This document shows positions 26,336 through 35,563 of a DNA stretch of 64,000 bases, in pieces. A model generated the notes under the pieces. The model was not told the origin of the DNA and ran no database searches. It was given only the letters and a program-made list of their open reading frames with translations. Source of the stretch: Amycolatopsis alba DSM 44262 (GTDB taxonomy: Bacteria > Actinomycetota > Actinomycetes > Mycobacteriales > Pseudonocardiaceae); assembly GCF_000384215.1 (NCBI RefSeq), contig NZ_KB913032.1, positions 8,703,605-8,767,604 of the forward strand, given 5' to 3'. Each line of letters starts with the position of its first letter. The stretch's first letter is position 1. The translations under genes and the position numbers were made by a program.

Positions 26336-27352
26336 GTGGTCGACAGGCGGATTCCGGTCATCCTGGTCGCGGGCTTCCTCGGCTCCGGCAAGACCACGCT
26401 GCTCAACCATCTCCTCGCCAACCGCCAGGGCGCGCGGATCGGTGTCGTGGTCAACGACTTCGGGAGCATCGCGGTCGACGCGATGGCCGTCTCCGGCCAG
26501 GTCGACACCATGATGTCGTTCGGCAACGGCTGCCTGTGCTGCGCCGTCGACGCGAGCGGCCTCGACGCCATGCTCGCCAAGCTTTCCGAGGCCGAGGCCG
26601 GCATCGACGTCATCGTGATCGAAGCCAGCGGGCTCGCCGAACCGCGGGACCTCATGCGCCTGATGATCGCCAGCGAGAACCCCGCCATCGCCTACGGCGG
26701 CCTCGTCGAACTCGTCGACGCGGCCGAGTTCGAGGCGACCAGGAAGCGGCATCCGGAACTGGACGAGCACCTCGGGTTCGCCGACCTGGTCGTGCTCAAC
26801 AAGACCGACCGGGCCGACGAGGACACGCTGGCCAAGCTGCGCGGCACGATCGACGAGCTCGCGCCCGGCACCCCGGTGATCGCGACCTCCCACGGCCGGA
26901 TCGATCCCACCCTGTTCTTCGACGCCCGCCCGCGTGAACGGGCGGGTCAAATGTCGTTCGACGACCTCCGCGAGGAGGAGCACGACCACGAGCACCACTT
27001 CCACACCGCGTACGACAGCGTCGCCTTCACCGCGGAGCGGCCGCTGGATCCGCGGCGGCTGATGGACTTCCTCGAACAACGCCCCGGCGGGCTCTACCGG
27101 ATCAAGGGCTTCCTCGACTTCGGCCCGAACGGCCCGCGGTCCCGGTTCGGCCTGCACACGGTGGGCTCGTTCATCCAGCTGGAACGGTCGGCGTGGCCGT
27201 CCGGACTGCCGCGCCGGAGCGAACTCGTGCTGATCGGTTCGGGAATCGACGCCGAGGCCGTCACCGCGCGCCTCGAGGACTGCGTCGCGGACGATCCCGA
27301 GGTCGCCGACGAGCGGGGAATGCTGCGCGTCCTGCGCTTCATTCAGGACTGA
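26336..27352 (+). CDS. CobW/COG0523-type G3E GTPase (metal chaperone)
   Basis: This is a 338-residue P-loop GTPase of the metallochaperone group. Motifs in order: Walker A GFLGSGKTTLLNHLL (about 11-25), the metal-binding GNGCLCCAV (CxCC, about 63-71), Walker B-like VIVIEASGLAEP, NKTD (G4), and a His-rich stretch EEEHDHEHHFH before the CobW C-terminal domain. Related proteins deliver or buffer zinc, cobalt or iron. The His-rich linker favours zinc. I chose the GTG at 26336 because AAAGGA lies 6 nt upstream. It is followed by a small Cys-containing protein. No Zur box was identified with confidence in the upstream region. Confidence 0.9.
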   Translation: MVDRRIPVILVAGFLGSGKTTLLNHLLANRQGARIGVVVNDFGSIAVDAMAVSGQVDTMMSFGNGCLCCAVDASGLDAMLAKLSEAEAGIDVIVIEASGLAEPRDLMRLMIASENPAIAYGGLVELVDAAEFEATRKRHPELDEHLGFADLVVLNKTDRADEDTLAKLRGTIDELAPGTPVIATSHGRIDPTLFFDARPRERAGQMSFDDLREEEHDHEHHFHTAYDSVAFTAERPLDPRRLMDFLEQRPGGLYRIKGFLDFGPNGPRSRFGLHTVGSFIQLERSAWPSGLPRRSELVLIGSGIDAEAVTARLEDCVADDPEVADERGMLRVLRFIQD

Positions 27353-27456
27353 CACGCCGAACAGTCCCGAAATACCGGGTATCGCCGCGTGTCTCCTTGA
27401 CACTGTTTCGCGGAAGGAATCTCGAGCTGGACCACCTGTATCGGGAGGACAGTTCC

Positions 27457-27723
27457 ATGACGAACACCGCCGGACGCTGGTACCTGGTCGGCGCGCTGCC
27501 GGAGGACTCTCCCGCCGCGCATCTGATGACCCGCTCCGAAGACCTCCGTTACCGGCGTTCCGCCTGCGGGGACAAGGAATCCCGGATGTGGACGCCGGTG
27601 GACCTCACCGGCACCGACGTCGCCCCGTGCCCGCGCTGCGCCGCGACCCTGCCGGGCCACCGCTCCACCCGCAAGGCCGAGCCCGCCGTGAACACGCAAC
27701 TCGCGTTCGACCTGCCGCTCTGA
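27457..27723 (+). CDS. Small Cys-containing hypothetical protein
   Basis: I do not recognise this 88-residue soluble protein. It has a CPRC motif preceded by an isolated Cys (RRSACGD), which could form a small zinc or redox site. A hydrophobic N-terminal strand (GRWYLVGALPED) and a basic linker follow no known pattern. GGGAGG lies 8 nt before the ATG at 27457. It lies 104 bp after the GTPase gene, so the two may share a transcript, and a Cys-bearing partner of a metallochaperone would make sense. The third-position GC bias supports real coding. Confidence 0.65.
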   Translation: MTNTAGRWYLVGALPEDSPAAHLMTRSEDLRYRRSACGDKESRMWTPVDLTGTDVAPCPRCAATLPGHRSTRKAEPAVNTQLAFDLPL

Positions 27724-27767
27724 CCCGCATCCAGAGGACTAAAAGCGAGCCTCCCGAAAGCGCCTCC

Positions 27768-28769
27768 TTAATCCTTCTTCGCTCTACTAGGCGCCACCCG
27801 AGGCGGCTCGTTCGGCATCTTCGGGTAGACGGGCGGCCAAGGCGCGTCCATGAGCCCGTTCGCCATGTCCTTCCGGGACATCTCCAGTAGCGGCTCGATC
27901 GACTGTGGTTTCGTGCCCGCCCAAGGGTCTCCGCGTTCGGCGAGGCGGGCGGGCACGGTGGACAACGTCAGCTTGTCCGGCTCGACGGTCTCCAGTTCGT
28001 CCCAGCCGATCGGCGTCGACACCTGCCCGCCGACGCGCGGCCGCACACACCACGCGCCGAACACCGTCTTGTGCGGCGCGTTCTGGTTGAAGTCGACGAA
28101 CACCCGTGACCCGCGTTCTTCCTTCCACCACTGCGCCGTCATCTCCTCCGGGTGGCGGCGCTCGAGTTCGCGGGCGAGCGCGACAGCGGCCGCGCGGACC
28201 TCGTAGCCGTCCCATTTCGGTTCCAGCGGCACGTAGAGGTGCAGGCCGCGTGAGCCCGAAGTCTTGATCTGCGAGGTGATGCCCAGTTCATCGAGCAGTG
28301 CCTTCGTCAGGACCGCGCCGCGCCGCAATTCAGGGAACCCGATCCCCGGCGACGGATCGAGGTCGACGCGGAGCTGATCGCTGATGTCCGGCGCGGCGGC
28401 CCTGTTCGGCCATACGTGGAAACCGAGACAGCCCTGGTTCACCGCCCAGATGACGTGCGCGAGGTCCTTCGCCACGAGCGCGTCCGAGGTGGTCCCGTTC
28501 GGAGTGGACACCACCGTCGTGGTCAGCCAGCCGGGCGCGTTCTTCGGGACCCTCTTCTGGAACCACGACTTCCCGCCGGCGCCGTCGGGATAGCGCTCCA
28601 GCAACAGGGGCCTGCCGCCGAGTTGCGCCAGCAGCGGCCCCGAAACCGAGCGGTAGTACTCGACCAGGTCCAGTTTGGTCTCGCCGTTCTCCGGGAAGTA
28701 GACCTTGCCCGGATTGGACACCGTGAACTCGACGCCGTCGAGGTCCAGCGTGACCGGTTCCGACTTCAT
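27768..28769 (-). CDS. ligD: LigD-type NHEJ polymerase/primase
   Basis: This 333-residue protein is the stand-alone polymerase domain of bacterial non-homologous end joining, of the archaeo-eukaryotic primase fold. VRVDLDPSPG-type metal-binding motif (here LRVDLDPSPGIGF), SGSRGLHLYVPL and the final GSRVFVDFNQNAPHKT with PIGWDEL are the conserved active-site segments. It adds ribonucleotides or dNTPs at broken ends. The ATG at 28769 overlaps the stop of the ligase gene (ATGA), so the two are translationally coupled. No Ku gene and no phosphoesterase domain is present in the window; in actinobacteria these parts are often dispersed. Confidence 0.92.
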   Translation of the reverse strand: MKSEPVTLDLDGVEFTVSNPGKVYFPENGETKLDLVEYYRSVSGPLLAQLGGRPLLLERYPDGAGGKSWFQKRVPKNAPGWLTTTVVSTPNGTTSDALVAKDLAHVIWAVNQGCLGFHVWPNRAAAPDISDQLRVDLDPSPGIGFPELRRGAVLTKALLDELGITSQIKTSGSRGLHLYVPLEPKWDGYEVRAAAVALARELERRHPEEMTAQWWKEERGSRVFVDFNQNAPHKTVFGAWCVRPRVGGQVSTPIGWDELETVEPDKLTLSTVPARLAERGDPWAGTKPQSIEPLLEMSRKDMANGLMDAPWPPVYPKMPNEPPRVAPSRAKKD

Positions 28770-29845
28770 GCTTCCCCCAGCTCGGTGAACAGGGTGGCCA
28801 GCTCGGCGGGCGGGACCTCTTCGAGTTGCGCGTACGTGCACGAGGCCGGTTCACGGTCCGGCCGGAACCGCACCAGCCTGCCGCCGTGGCGGAACCGCGT
28901 GCCTTCGACGTGCTCGTAGCGGACTTCGGCGACCCATTCGACGCGGACCGGCTCCCAGCTCAGATCCTTCTGCGGCGCCCATCGGCTCCCCGCTCCCGGC
29001 ATGCGGCCGCCCGCCTCCTCATGGGCCTCGGCCCACTCGCGCCAGGGATGGTTCTCCAGCGCGTTCTCCCGCAGCGGCGCGAGCTCGTCCACCAGCTCAC
29101 GACGTCTCGCGGCGGTGAAACTGCTGGCCACGCCCACATGATGCAGGACGCCTTCGTCGTTGTGGAGCCCGAGCAGCAGCGACCCGACGCCGACGCCGTC
29201 CTTGTGCCACCGGAATCCGGCGACGACGCAGTCCGCGGTCCGCTGGTGCTTGACCTTCCACATCACCCGCTTGTCCTGTTCGTACGGCGCGTCCGCCGGT
29301 TTGGCCATCACGCCGTCGAAACCGGCGCCCTCGAACCTGGTGAACCAGTCCTGCGCGACCTCGGGATCCTCGGAGAGCGGGGTGAGGTGCACACGGGCGA
29401 ACTTCGTGTTGATGACGCTTTCGAGCAGCTTCCGCCGCTCCCCGAACGGTTCCGGCGTCAGATCCCGGTCTTCGATGGCGAGCAGGTCGAACACCACGAA
29501 ACTCGCCGGCGTCTCCGCGGCCAGTTTGTTCACCCGTGACGCCGCCGGGTGCAAGCGCAGCTGAAGCGCCTCGAAGTCGAGCCCTCCCTCGGTGACCAGC
29601 ACGATCTCGCCGTCGACGACACAGCGCTCGGGCAACGCCTCCTTGAGCAGCTCGACCAGTTCGGGGAAGTACCTCGTCAGCGGCCGGTCGTTACGCGAGC
29701 CCAGCACGACCTCGTCACCGTCGCGGAAGACCACGCACCGAAAGCCGTCCCACTTCGGCTCGTAGAGCAGCCCCGGCGTGCGCGGCAGTTCGTGCACGGC
29801 CTTGGCCAGCATCGGCTTGACGGGTGGCATCACGGGCAGTTCCAC
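28766..29845 (-). CDS. ATP-dependent DNA ligase (LigC/LigD-ligase type)
   Basis: This is a 359-residue ATP ligase. The nucleotidyl-transfer motif I is YEPKWDGFRC, with the Lys that becomes AMP-linked; motif III/IIIa is visible in DGEIV and FVVFDLLA, motif IV in FDGVMAKP, and motif V in MWKVKHQRTADC. An OB-fold domain (about 215-350) follows. It should seal double-strand breaks after end processing by the coupled polymerase. It resembles the ligase part of LigD or the related LigC proteins of mycobacteria. The gene order ligase then polymerase, with a 4-nt overlap, implies equal expression. Confidence 0.93.
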   Translation of the reverse strand: MELPVMPPVKPMLAKAVHELPRTPGLLYEPKWDGFRCVVFRDGDEVVLGSRNDRPLTRYFPELVELLKEALPERCVVDGEIVLVTEGGLDFEALQLRLHPAASRVNKLAAETPASFVVFDLLAIEDRDLTPEPFGERRKLLESVINTKFARVHLTPLSEDPEVAQDWFTRFEGAGFDGVMAKPADAPYEQDKRVMWKVKHQRTADCVVAGFRWHKDGVGVGSLLLGLHNDEGVLHHVGVASSFTAARRRELVDELAPLRENALENHPWREWAEAHEEAGGRMPGAGSRWAPQKDLSWEPVRVEWVAEVRYEHVEGTRFRHGGRLVRFRPDREPASCTYAQLEEVPPAELATLFTELGEA

Positions 29846-29884
29846 GAGGTGATCCTAAGCCGGACCACCGACAAAAGCGCGACG

Positions 29885-31027
29885 TCAGAGCTCGGCCAGC
29901 AGGAGCCCGCTGCGCGGTTTCGGCGTGAAATAAGTGGCCTTCCTCGGCATCCGTGACCCGGCCGCGTGCACGGCGAGCACCTCCGCGTACGGGACCGGGG
30001 CCAGCAGCACCACCGCGTCCGCGTCCTCGGGCACCGGGACGCCCGGAAGCAGCGGGCGGACGCACGGCCCCTCCGGGTCGACGCCGAGCGCCTCGCGGAT
30101 CAGCTCCTGCTCCACCACGGCGTGGTCACCGCCCGCTTTGCCGAGCACGACCCGGTAGGCCGACGCGCCCGCCAGCACGGTCACCTCTCCCGGTTCGGCA
30201 GGCGGCCCCAGGGGGCCGGGATGGACCTCGAACCCCGCCTCCGTCCAGCGCCGGACCAGCGTCGCCGCGTCGAGACCGGTACCGGCGAGCACCCGGTGGA
30301 TGGGCCCGATCCGCAGCCCCGGTCCCCCGGTGACCAGCGCCAGCAACGCGCCCCGCCCCGACGCGGCGGCGGCCGCGACCCGATGATTTCCGTCCGCGAC
30401 CAGGAGATCCAGCTCGTCAAGGGTCGCCAGCAGTTCGTGCTGGCCGTCGCCGGGACCGGTGAGCCACAGCTCGTGCTTGCGGCCCATTCCGTCCACTGTG
30501 GACAAGGCGGGCACCTGCCCCCGGCAGATCCGCTCGATCAGCGTGGTCAGCGCGCGGCCGCCGGTCGCGGGGACCAGCATGGCGGCGCTCGTGGCGACGC
30601 CGAGTCCGGCGAGCATCGCGGCCCGCTCCGCGACGACGTCCGGATAGACGTCCTCGGTGTGCCGGACCCTGGTCACGCCGTCGGCCCGGACCGCCGCGGG
30701 GTCGACGAGGCACAGCACGCCCAGTGCGACGCCGTCCGGCCCGTCGATGCGATACGGCGCGACGACAGCGGCGACCGGGCGATAGTGCTGCTCCCGGATC
30801 CGTTCGAAAGTCGCTCTGGCCTGCGGCAACGCCTCCTCCATCGAGAGGCGGCCTGCCAGCGCGGCCGGGGTCCTCGCCGGATGCTGGACCGCCAGCAGGC
30901 TGTCCCCGCGCGCCCCGGCGAGCGCGGCGGCGACCCGGTCCGGGTCGGCGAACTCGTCGACGTCGGGTCCGGGGACGGTGTCGCGGACTACCCAGCCACG
31001 GTCGATCGGGCGGATCCAGGTGCTCAT
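29885..31027 (-). CDS. DUF1015 family protein
   Basis: This 380-residue soluble protein belongs to DUF1015, a family found next to serine/3-phosphoglycerate metabolism in many bacteria but without an established activity. The diagnostic segments are DLLVADGNHRVAAA in the middle and MPRKATYFTPKPRSGL at the C-terminus. PVAAVVAPYRIDGPDG corresponds to the N-terminal half. The ATG at 31027 was chosen over one nine bases upstream. No ribosome site is strong here. No serA or serC gene lies close by, so the context adds nothing. Confidence 0.88.
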   Translation of the reverse strand: MSTWIRPIDRGWVVRDTVPGPDVDEFADPDRVAAALAGARGDSLLAVQHPARTPAALAGRLSMEEALPQARATFERIREQHYRPVAAVVAPYRIDGPDGVALGVLCLVDPAAVRADGVTRVRHTEDVYPDVVAERAAMLAGLGVATSAAMLVPATGGRALTTLIERICRGQVPALSTVDGMGRKHELWLTGPGDGQHELLATLDELDLLVADGNHRVAAAAASGRGALLALVTGGPGLRIGPIHRVLAGTGLDAATLVRRWTEAGFEVHPGPLGPPAEPGEVTVLAGASAYRVVLGKAGGDHAVVEQELIREALGVDPEGPCVRPLLPGVPVPEDADAVVLLAPVPYAEVLAVHAAGSRMPRKATYFTPKPRSGLLLAEL

Positions 31028-31147
31028 CCGATCCATTTTGCGGGAAACCTCACGGAAAAAATCGGTCCCATGACCGGGTGTCTCCATGGAATGCTTACCC
31101 ATGCGAAGTAGTTGACGCCCTTCATGAGCCCGAGGAGAGCACCGCAG

Positions 31148-32668
31148 ATGACCACCCCGGCCCCGGTCGCCGCGAAGGAAGGGGTCGGTTTCCGTTCGGA
31201 ACGCGGTCCCGTCCTGATCGCCGTGATGCTGTGTTCCGGCCTGATCGCACTGGACTCGACCATCATCGCGACGGCGGTGCCCTCGGTGGTCGCCGACCTG
31301 GGCGGGTTCTCCCAGTTCCCCTGGCTGTTCTCGATCTACCTGCTGACCCAGGCGGTCACCGTCCCGCTGTACGGCAAGTTCGCCGACGTGCTCGGCAGGC
31401 GGCCGGTGATGTTCTTCGGGATCGCGGCGTTCCTGCTGGGCTCGGTGCTCTGCGGCGCGGCCTGGAGCATGCCGGTGCTGATCGCCGCCCGCGCGGTGCA
31501 GGGCATCGGCGCGGGTGCCATCCAGCCGATCGCGCTGACCATGGTCGGCGACATGTACACCGTCGAGGAACGCGCCAGGGTGCAGGGCTACCTCGCCAGT
31601 GTCTGGGCCATCTCGTCGGTGGTCGGGCCGACGCTGGGCGGCGTCTTCGCCGAGTACCTCGACTGGCGCTGGATCTTCTTCATCAACCTGCCGCTCGGCG
31701 CGCTGGCCGCGTGGATGCTGTTCCGGAACTTCCGGGAACGCGTCGAACGCCGCTCGCACCGCATCGACTACCTCGGCGCCACGCTGCTCACCCTCGGCTG
31801 CTCACTGCTGATCCTCGGCCTGCTGGAAGGCGGGGTCGCCTGGGGCTGGGCGTCCGCGCCGAGCCTGGCGATCTTCGCCGGCGCGGTGCTCCTGCTGACC
31901 GCGTTCGTGTTCGTGGAACGCCGGGCCGAGGAACCGGTGCTGCCGCTGTGGATCTTCACCAAACGGACCTTGATCGGCGGGAACCTGGTCGCCGTCGTCG
32001 TCGGCATGCTGCTGATGGGCCTCACCTCGTACCTGCCGACCTTCTCCCAGGGCGTGCTCGGAACCGGCGCGCTCGTCGCAGGATTCGCACTGGCGGCGCT
32101 GACCGTGGGCTGGCCGATCTCGGCGTCGCTGGCAGGCCGGATCTACATGCGGATCGGGTTCCGGGACACCGCGCTGATCGGCAGCGGGGCCGTCATCGCG
32201 GGTGCGGGGCTCACGGTGTTCCTCGCGGCGGGGTCGTCGATCTGGCTGGCGGCCTCAGCCGCGTTCGTTCTCGGACTGGGGCTGGGCCTGACGTCGAGCC
32301 CGACGCTGATCGCCGTGCAGTCCACCATCGGCTGGGAACGCCGCGGCGTCGTCACCGCGACCAACATGTTCAGCCGTTCACTGGGCAGCGCGGTCGGTGT
32401 GGCGATGTTCGGCGCGATCGCGAACGCCACGCTGGCGAGCCGGTTCGCCAACCCGCCCGCCGGGGTCTCCGGCCTGCCGTCCGGTGTCGACGCGACCAGC
32501 GTCGTCCTGGGAGGCAACGGCCCGGACACCCCGACGACGACGTTCGTGCGGGACGCCCTCGCGGGCGCCACGCACCACGTCTTCCTGGCGATGCTGGTGG
32601 TCGCCGTGCTCAGCGTCGGCGCGCTGCTGCTGATGCCGCGGCGGACCGAAGAGCTGAAGTTCGACTAG
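31148..32668 (+). CDS. MFS transporter, DHA2 (14-TMS EmrB/QacA) family
   Basis: This 506-residue polytopic exporter has the DHA2 marks: LIALDSTIIATAVPSVVADL in helix 1 (motif D1), GKFADVLGRRPVM in the cytoplasmic loop (motif A), and VWAISSVVGPTLGG in helix 5 (motif C). It should export a hydrophobic or cationic compound by proton antiport. I chose the ATG at 31148, after GAGGAG, and left out 12 upstream codons. It ends 5 bp before the convergent LLM oxidoreductase gene. No adjacent TetR- or MarR-type regulator is present. Confidence 0.9.
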   Translation: MTTPAPVAAKEGVGFRSERGPVLIAVMLCSGLIALDSTIIATAVPSVVADLGGFSQFPWLFSIYLLTQAVTVPLYGKFADVLGRRPVMFFGIAAFLLGSVLCGAAWSMPVLIAARAVQGIGAGAIQPIALTMVGDMYTVEERARVQGYLASVWAISSVVGPTLGGVFAEYLDWRWIFFINLPLGALAAWMLFRNFRERVERRSHRIDYLGATLLTLGCSLLILGLLEGGVAWGWASAPSLAIFAGAVLLLTAFVFVERRAEEPVLPLWIFTKRTLIGGNLVAVVVGMLLMGLTSYLPTFSQGVLGTGALVAGFALAALTVGWPISASLAGRIYMRIGFRDTALIGSGAVIAGAGLTVFLAAGSSIWLAASAAFVLGLGLGLTSSPTLIAVQSTIGWERRGVVTATNMFSRSLGSAVGVAMFGAIANATLASRFANPPAGVSGLPSGVDATSVVLGGNGPDTPTTTFVRDALAGATHHVFLAMLVVAVLSVGALLLMPRRTEELKFD

Positions 32669-32673
32669 TTCCG

Positions 32674-33564
32674 CTAGTTCTGCAGCGGGACGGCGTGTTC
32701 GACGAAGTTCTCGACGAACCGCTCGATCGGTTCCGGACCCGCCGGGTACAGCACGAACTTGCTCAGCCCGGCGTCGATGTGCTCGGCGATCAGGTCGCGG
32801 GCGGCCTTCCAGCTGCCCGCGATCAGGCGGGACGGGTCCGCGTCGGACCGTGCCGCGATCGAGGCCGCGAGCGCGTCCGGGATCCCGTCCTCGGCGACGA
32901 CGAGGCTGATCCCGAAGTGGTCGGCCTCGATCTCCCGGTCCGCCTCGGCGGCGGCCTTCTGGATCGCCTCAGGGCCGGCACGCGCCTCCTCCGGGGTGAG
33001 GAAACTGGCCAGCCAGCCGTCCGCGAGCCTGCCGATCCGCCGCAACGCGCCGGGTGCCTTCCCACCGAGCCAGACGTCGAGCCGGTTGACCGGGCGCATG
33101 CCGAGGCTCACGCCCTCGACGCGGAAGAACTCACCGTCGAAGGTCACCTCTTCCTGTTCCAGCAGCGCCTTGATCAGGAGCAACGACTCGTCGAACACCG
33201 CGGCGCGGCGGCCTTGCGGCACCGGGAAAAGCGGCAGTTCCGCGTCTCGGGCGGGCTTCAGGCCGAAGACCGGGAGGACCCTTTTCGGCGCGAGCGCGGC
33301 GAGTGAGGCGAGCTGTTTGGCGACGAGCACCGGGTCACGGCCGGGCAGCACCAGCACGCCGGTGCCGACCTTCAGCTTCGAGGTGCGGGCGAGCGCGTGC
33401 GTCAGCCCGACGACCGGGTCGATCCTGGGCGAGTACACCGCCTCGGGCAGCCAGAGCGAATCGACGCCCGCCTGCTCCAGCAGGTCGACAGCGGCGCCGA
33501 ACGCCTCGGGCGCGGTCCCGGTCCCCAGCCCCGCGCCGACCCTGATCTTCAGTTCCTCCGCCAC
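32674..33564 (-). CDS. LLM-class flavin/F420-dependent oxidoreductase
   Basis: This 296-residue TIM-barrel protein is of the bacterial luciferase-like superfamily. VDSLWLPEAVYSPRIDPVVG and KVGTGVLVLPGRDPVLVAKQ are the usual strand-loop segments of F420-type members, and LDVWLGGKAPGALRRIGRLADGW (positions about 170-190) is the phosphate/cofactor loop. It likely uses F420 or FMN; the substrate is unknown. The GTG at 33564 follows AAGGGAA. It is monocistronic, with a 159-bp gap to the divergent thioesterase gene. Confidence 0.88.
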   Translation of the reverse strand: MAEELKIRVGAGLGTGTAPEAFGAAVDLLEQAGVDSLWLPEAVYSPRIDPVVGLTHALARTSKLKVGTGVLVLPGRDPVLVAKQLASLAALAPKRVLPVFGLKPARDAELPLFPVPQGRRAAVFDESLLLIKALLEQEEVTFDGEFFRVEGVSLGMRPVNRLDVWLGGKAPGALRRIGRLADGWLASFLTPEEARAGPEAIQKAAAEADREIEADHFGISLVVAEDGIPDALAASIAARSDADPSRLIAGSWKAARDLIAEHIDAGLSKFVLYPAGPEPIERFVENFVEHAVPLQN

Positions 33565-33723
33565 ACTCGTTCCCTTCCATCGGGCCTGGACACGGGCCGG
33601 TGTCCAGTGTTCACATCCGGCCCCGGCGTGAACAACCCCGCACACCCATGGACTCTTCCCGCGAATTCCCCGTACATTCGGGTGTCGTGCGGGCCGTTCC
33701 CGCACGGAATGGGGGATTTTTCG

Positions 33724-34470
33724 ATGGCAGGGCAGGATCTCCTCAGCTGGACACGGTGCTTCCATCCGGCACCCGCGGCCGAGATGCGGCTCGTCGCCTT
33801 CCCGCACGCCGGCGGCTCGGCGAGCGCGTACCGGGCGTTTTCGGCGGCTCTCTCGCCCACCGTCGAGGTGCACACCACCCAGTACCCAGGGCGGCAGGAC
33901 CGCATGGGCGAGCCGATCATCGACGATCTGCACACCCTCTCCGAGCGGCTGGCGGACATCGTTTCCGCGCTTCCCAAGCCTTTCGCCCTCTTCGGCCACA
34001 GCATGGGCGCCATCGTCGCGTTCGAGGTCGCCCGGCTGCTCGAAGCGCGTGGCCTCGTTCCGGCGGCGCTGTTCGTCTCGGCCCGCCGCGGCCCGGACGT
34101 GCTCAAGGAGAAAGCGCACCATCTGGCCGACGACGACACCTTCCTCGCCGAGGTCAGCAGGCTCGGCGGCACGGACCCGTCGATCTTCGACGACCCGGAC
34201 ATCCGGGCCCTCGCGTTGCCCGCGTTGCGCGGCGACTACAAGGCCGTCGAGAGCTACCGCTACCGGCCCGGTCCCGACGTGACCTGCCCGGTCGTGGCGC
34301 TCGCCGGGAACGCGGACCCGGTCCTGGACCTGCCGGACATCGAAAACTGGCGCGAGCACACCTCCGGCCCGTTCGAGACGGAGGTGTTCGAGGGCGGGCA
34401 CTTCTTCCTCGACGACAATCTGGACGCCGTCTCCGCGCGCATCCTCGGCAGGCTCACCGTCAGCCCCTGA
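33724..34470 (+). CDS. Type II thioesterase (external editing TE)
   Basis: This is a 248-residue alpha/beta-hydrolase of the TEII group, which removes stalled or mis-primed acyl groups from carrier proteins of PKS/NRPS lines. LVAFPHAGGSASAYRAF and PGRQDRMGEP are the family signature near the N-terminus, the nucleophile is in LFGHSMGA, the Asp is in GNADPVLD, and the His is in FEGGHFFLD. GGGGGA lies 7 nt before the ATG at 33724. It is 20 kb from the PKS operon and not next to any assembly line, so it is an orphan that could serve the PKS in trans or a cluster elsewhere. Confidence 0.9.
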   Translation: MAGQDLLSWTRCFHPAPAAEMRLVAFPHAGGSASAYRAFSAALSPTVEVHTTQYPGRQDRMGEPIIDDLHTLSERLADIVSALPKPFALFGHSMGAIVAFEVARLLEARGLVPAALFVSARRGPDVLKEKAHHLADDDTFLAEVSRLGGTDPSIFDDPDIRALALPALRGDYKAVESYRYRPGPDVTCPVVALAGNADPVLDLPDIENWREHTSGPFETEVFEGGHFFLDDNLDAVSARILGRLTVSP

Positions 34471-34473
34471 GCG

Positions 34474-34905
34474 TCAGGCCCAGGCGGAAAGTTCCTTGGC
34501 CAGCGCGGACGATCCGCCGGCGGTGCGCAGTGTCGGCGCACCGGGCCAGCAGTCCTGGTGCTCACCGGTGCGCAGGGTTTCGGCGAACCGGGCCACCAGC
34601 CGCGGCTGCGAAGCCACCGTCCGGCCGCCGAGGTACGCGACGACGACATGGTGGTCGTCGTCCGCGTGCGTCGCCACGGCGGCGGACCAGCCGTGCTCTT
34701 CGTGCCACATCAGGTCGACGTCGCGTTCGGGGAAGCCGGGAAGGCGCCAGTTCAGCCTCATCCGGGCGGTGACCGGGCCGGTGAGGTCCGCCGTGCACGA
34801 ATCCATCCGTATCCCCAGTGCCGTGGCCACGTCCTCCAGATAGGCGTTCAGCCTGGTCATGAGATCCAGACCTGCTTCCGTGGGCACGGGCGTCGAGGTG
34901 GTCAC
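34474..34905 (-). CDS. DUF6292-like protein
   Basis: This 143-residue soluble protein has the form of the actinobacterial DUF6292 group: an N-terminal helix (MTRLNAYLEDVATALGI), then a beta-rich centre with DVDLMWHEEHGWSAAVATHA, and a hydrophobic strand HHVVVAYLGGRTVASQPRLV. No catalytic residues stand out. It converges on the thioesterase gene with a 3-bp gap. A promoter must lie in the 100 bp before the OhrR-like regulator. The family label is from memory of the pattern, so I give it moderate confidence. Confidence 0.65.
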   Translation of the reverse strand: MTTSTPVPTEAGLDLMTRLNAYLEDVATALGIRMDSCTADLTGPVTARMRLNWRLPGFPERDVDLMWHEEHGWSAAVATHADDDHHVVVAYLGGRTVASQPRLVARFAETLRTGEHQDCWPGAPTLRTAGGSSALAKELSAWA

Positions 34906-35005
34906 GGTCCCTCAGCTTCCTGTCATTTTGAGTTGGCGTGACGGGAATTACCCACCCCTGCGCGGCTTCACACCCCCATTTCGTCACGCCCCGGTTTCGG
35001 TTCGC

Positions 35006-35470
35006 TCAAGCCGTGGCTTCGATGACTCGGGTCAGGGCCTTGTGCAGCGCCTCCAGCTCGGAGACCTCCATTCCGAGCTTCTCCACGACGCGGTACGGGA
35101 TCTTTTCCGCCTCCGCGCGCAACGCGCGACCGGATTCCGTCAGCTCGACCGTCAGCAGCCGCTCGTCTTCGGCGCTGCGCCGCCGGGTGACGTAGCCGAT
35201 CGTCTCCAGCCGCTTGAGCAGCGGTGACAGCGTCGCGGGTTCGGCGCGCAGAGCGATGCTCAGGTCCTTCACCGCCTGCGGGCCCCGCTCCCACAGCGCC
35301 AGCATGACCAGGTACTGCGGATGGGTGAGCCCGTGGGGCTCCAGCAGCGGGCGATAGATGGCGATGACGCTGCGCGAAGCGACCGACAGCGCGAAACACA
35401 CCTGACGCTCCAACGCGAGCGGATCCTCGCCCAGATCGATCGACTTCATCTCCGGCCCCTCCGTGTCCAT
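35006..35470 (-). CDS. MarR-family regulator, OhrR-like
   Basis: This is a 154-residue winged-helix repressor. The N-terminus ERQVCFALSVASRSVIAIYR matches OhrR, where the equivalent Cys (Cys25 here) is the organic peroxide sensor, and LTHPQYLVMLALWERGPQ with SPLLKRLETIGYVTRRRSAEDE is the MarR wHTH. A Tyr that supports the reactive Cys in OhrR (FALY) is Ser here, so peroxide sensing may be altered. The ATG at 35449 with GGAGG 8 nt upstream is an alternative start. A perfect 15-bp-arm palindrome lies between this gene and the divergent DUF5313 gene and should be its operator. Confidence 0.85.
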   Translation of the reverse strand: MDTEGPEMKSIDLGEDPLALERQVCFALSVASRSVIAIYRPLLEPHGLTHPQYLVMLALWERGPQAVKDLSIALRAEPATLSPLLKRLETIGYVTRRRSAEDERLLTVELTESGRALRAEAEKIPYRVVEKLGMEVSELEALHKALTRVIEATA

Positions 35471-35498
35471 GCCGCGAATCCTAGCCGTGGCGTGCGCG

Positions 35499-35530
35499 AC
35501 ACTAATGATTAGCGTGCTAATCATTAGTGT
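35499..35530. promoter_or_regulatory. Operator: 32-bp perfect palindrome
   Basis: The arms ACACTAATGATTAGC and its exact inverse lie on each side of a GT centre, for 32 bp with no mismatch. The element is 28 bp from the OhrR-like start and 33 bp from the DUF5313 start. MarR/OhrR dimers bind AT-rich palindromes of this kind, so it probably controls both divergent genes. Confidence 0.8.
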
Positions 35531-35563
35531 ACTGTGACGGTCATCGACGGAAGGAGTCGCCCG

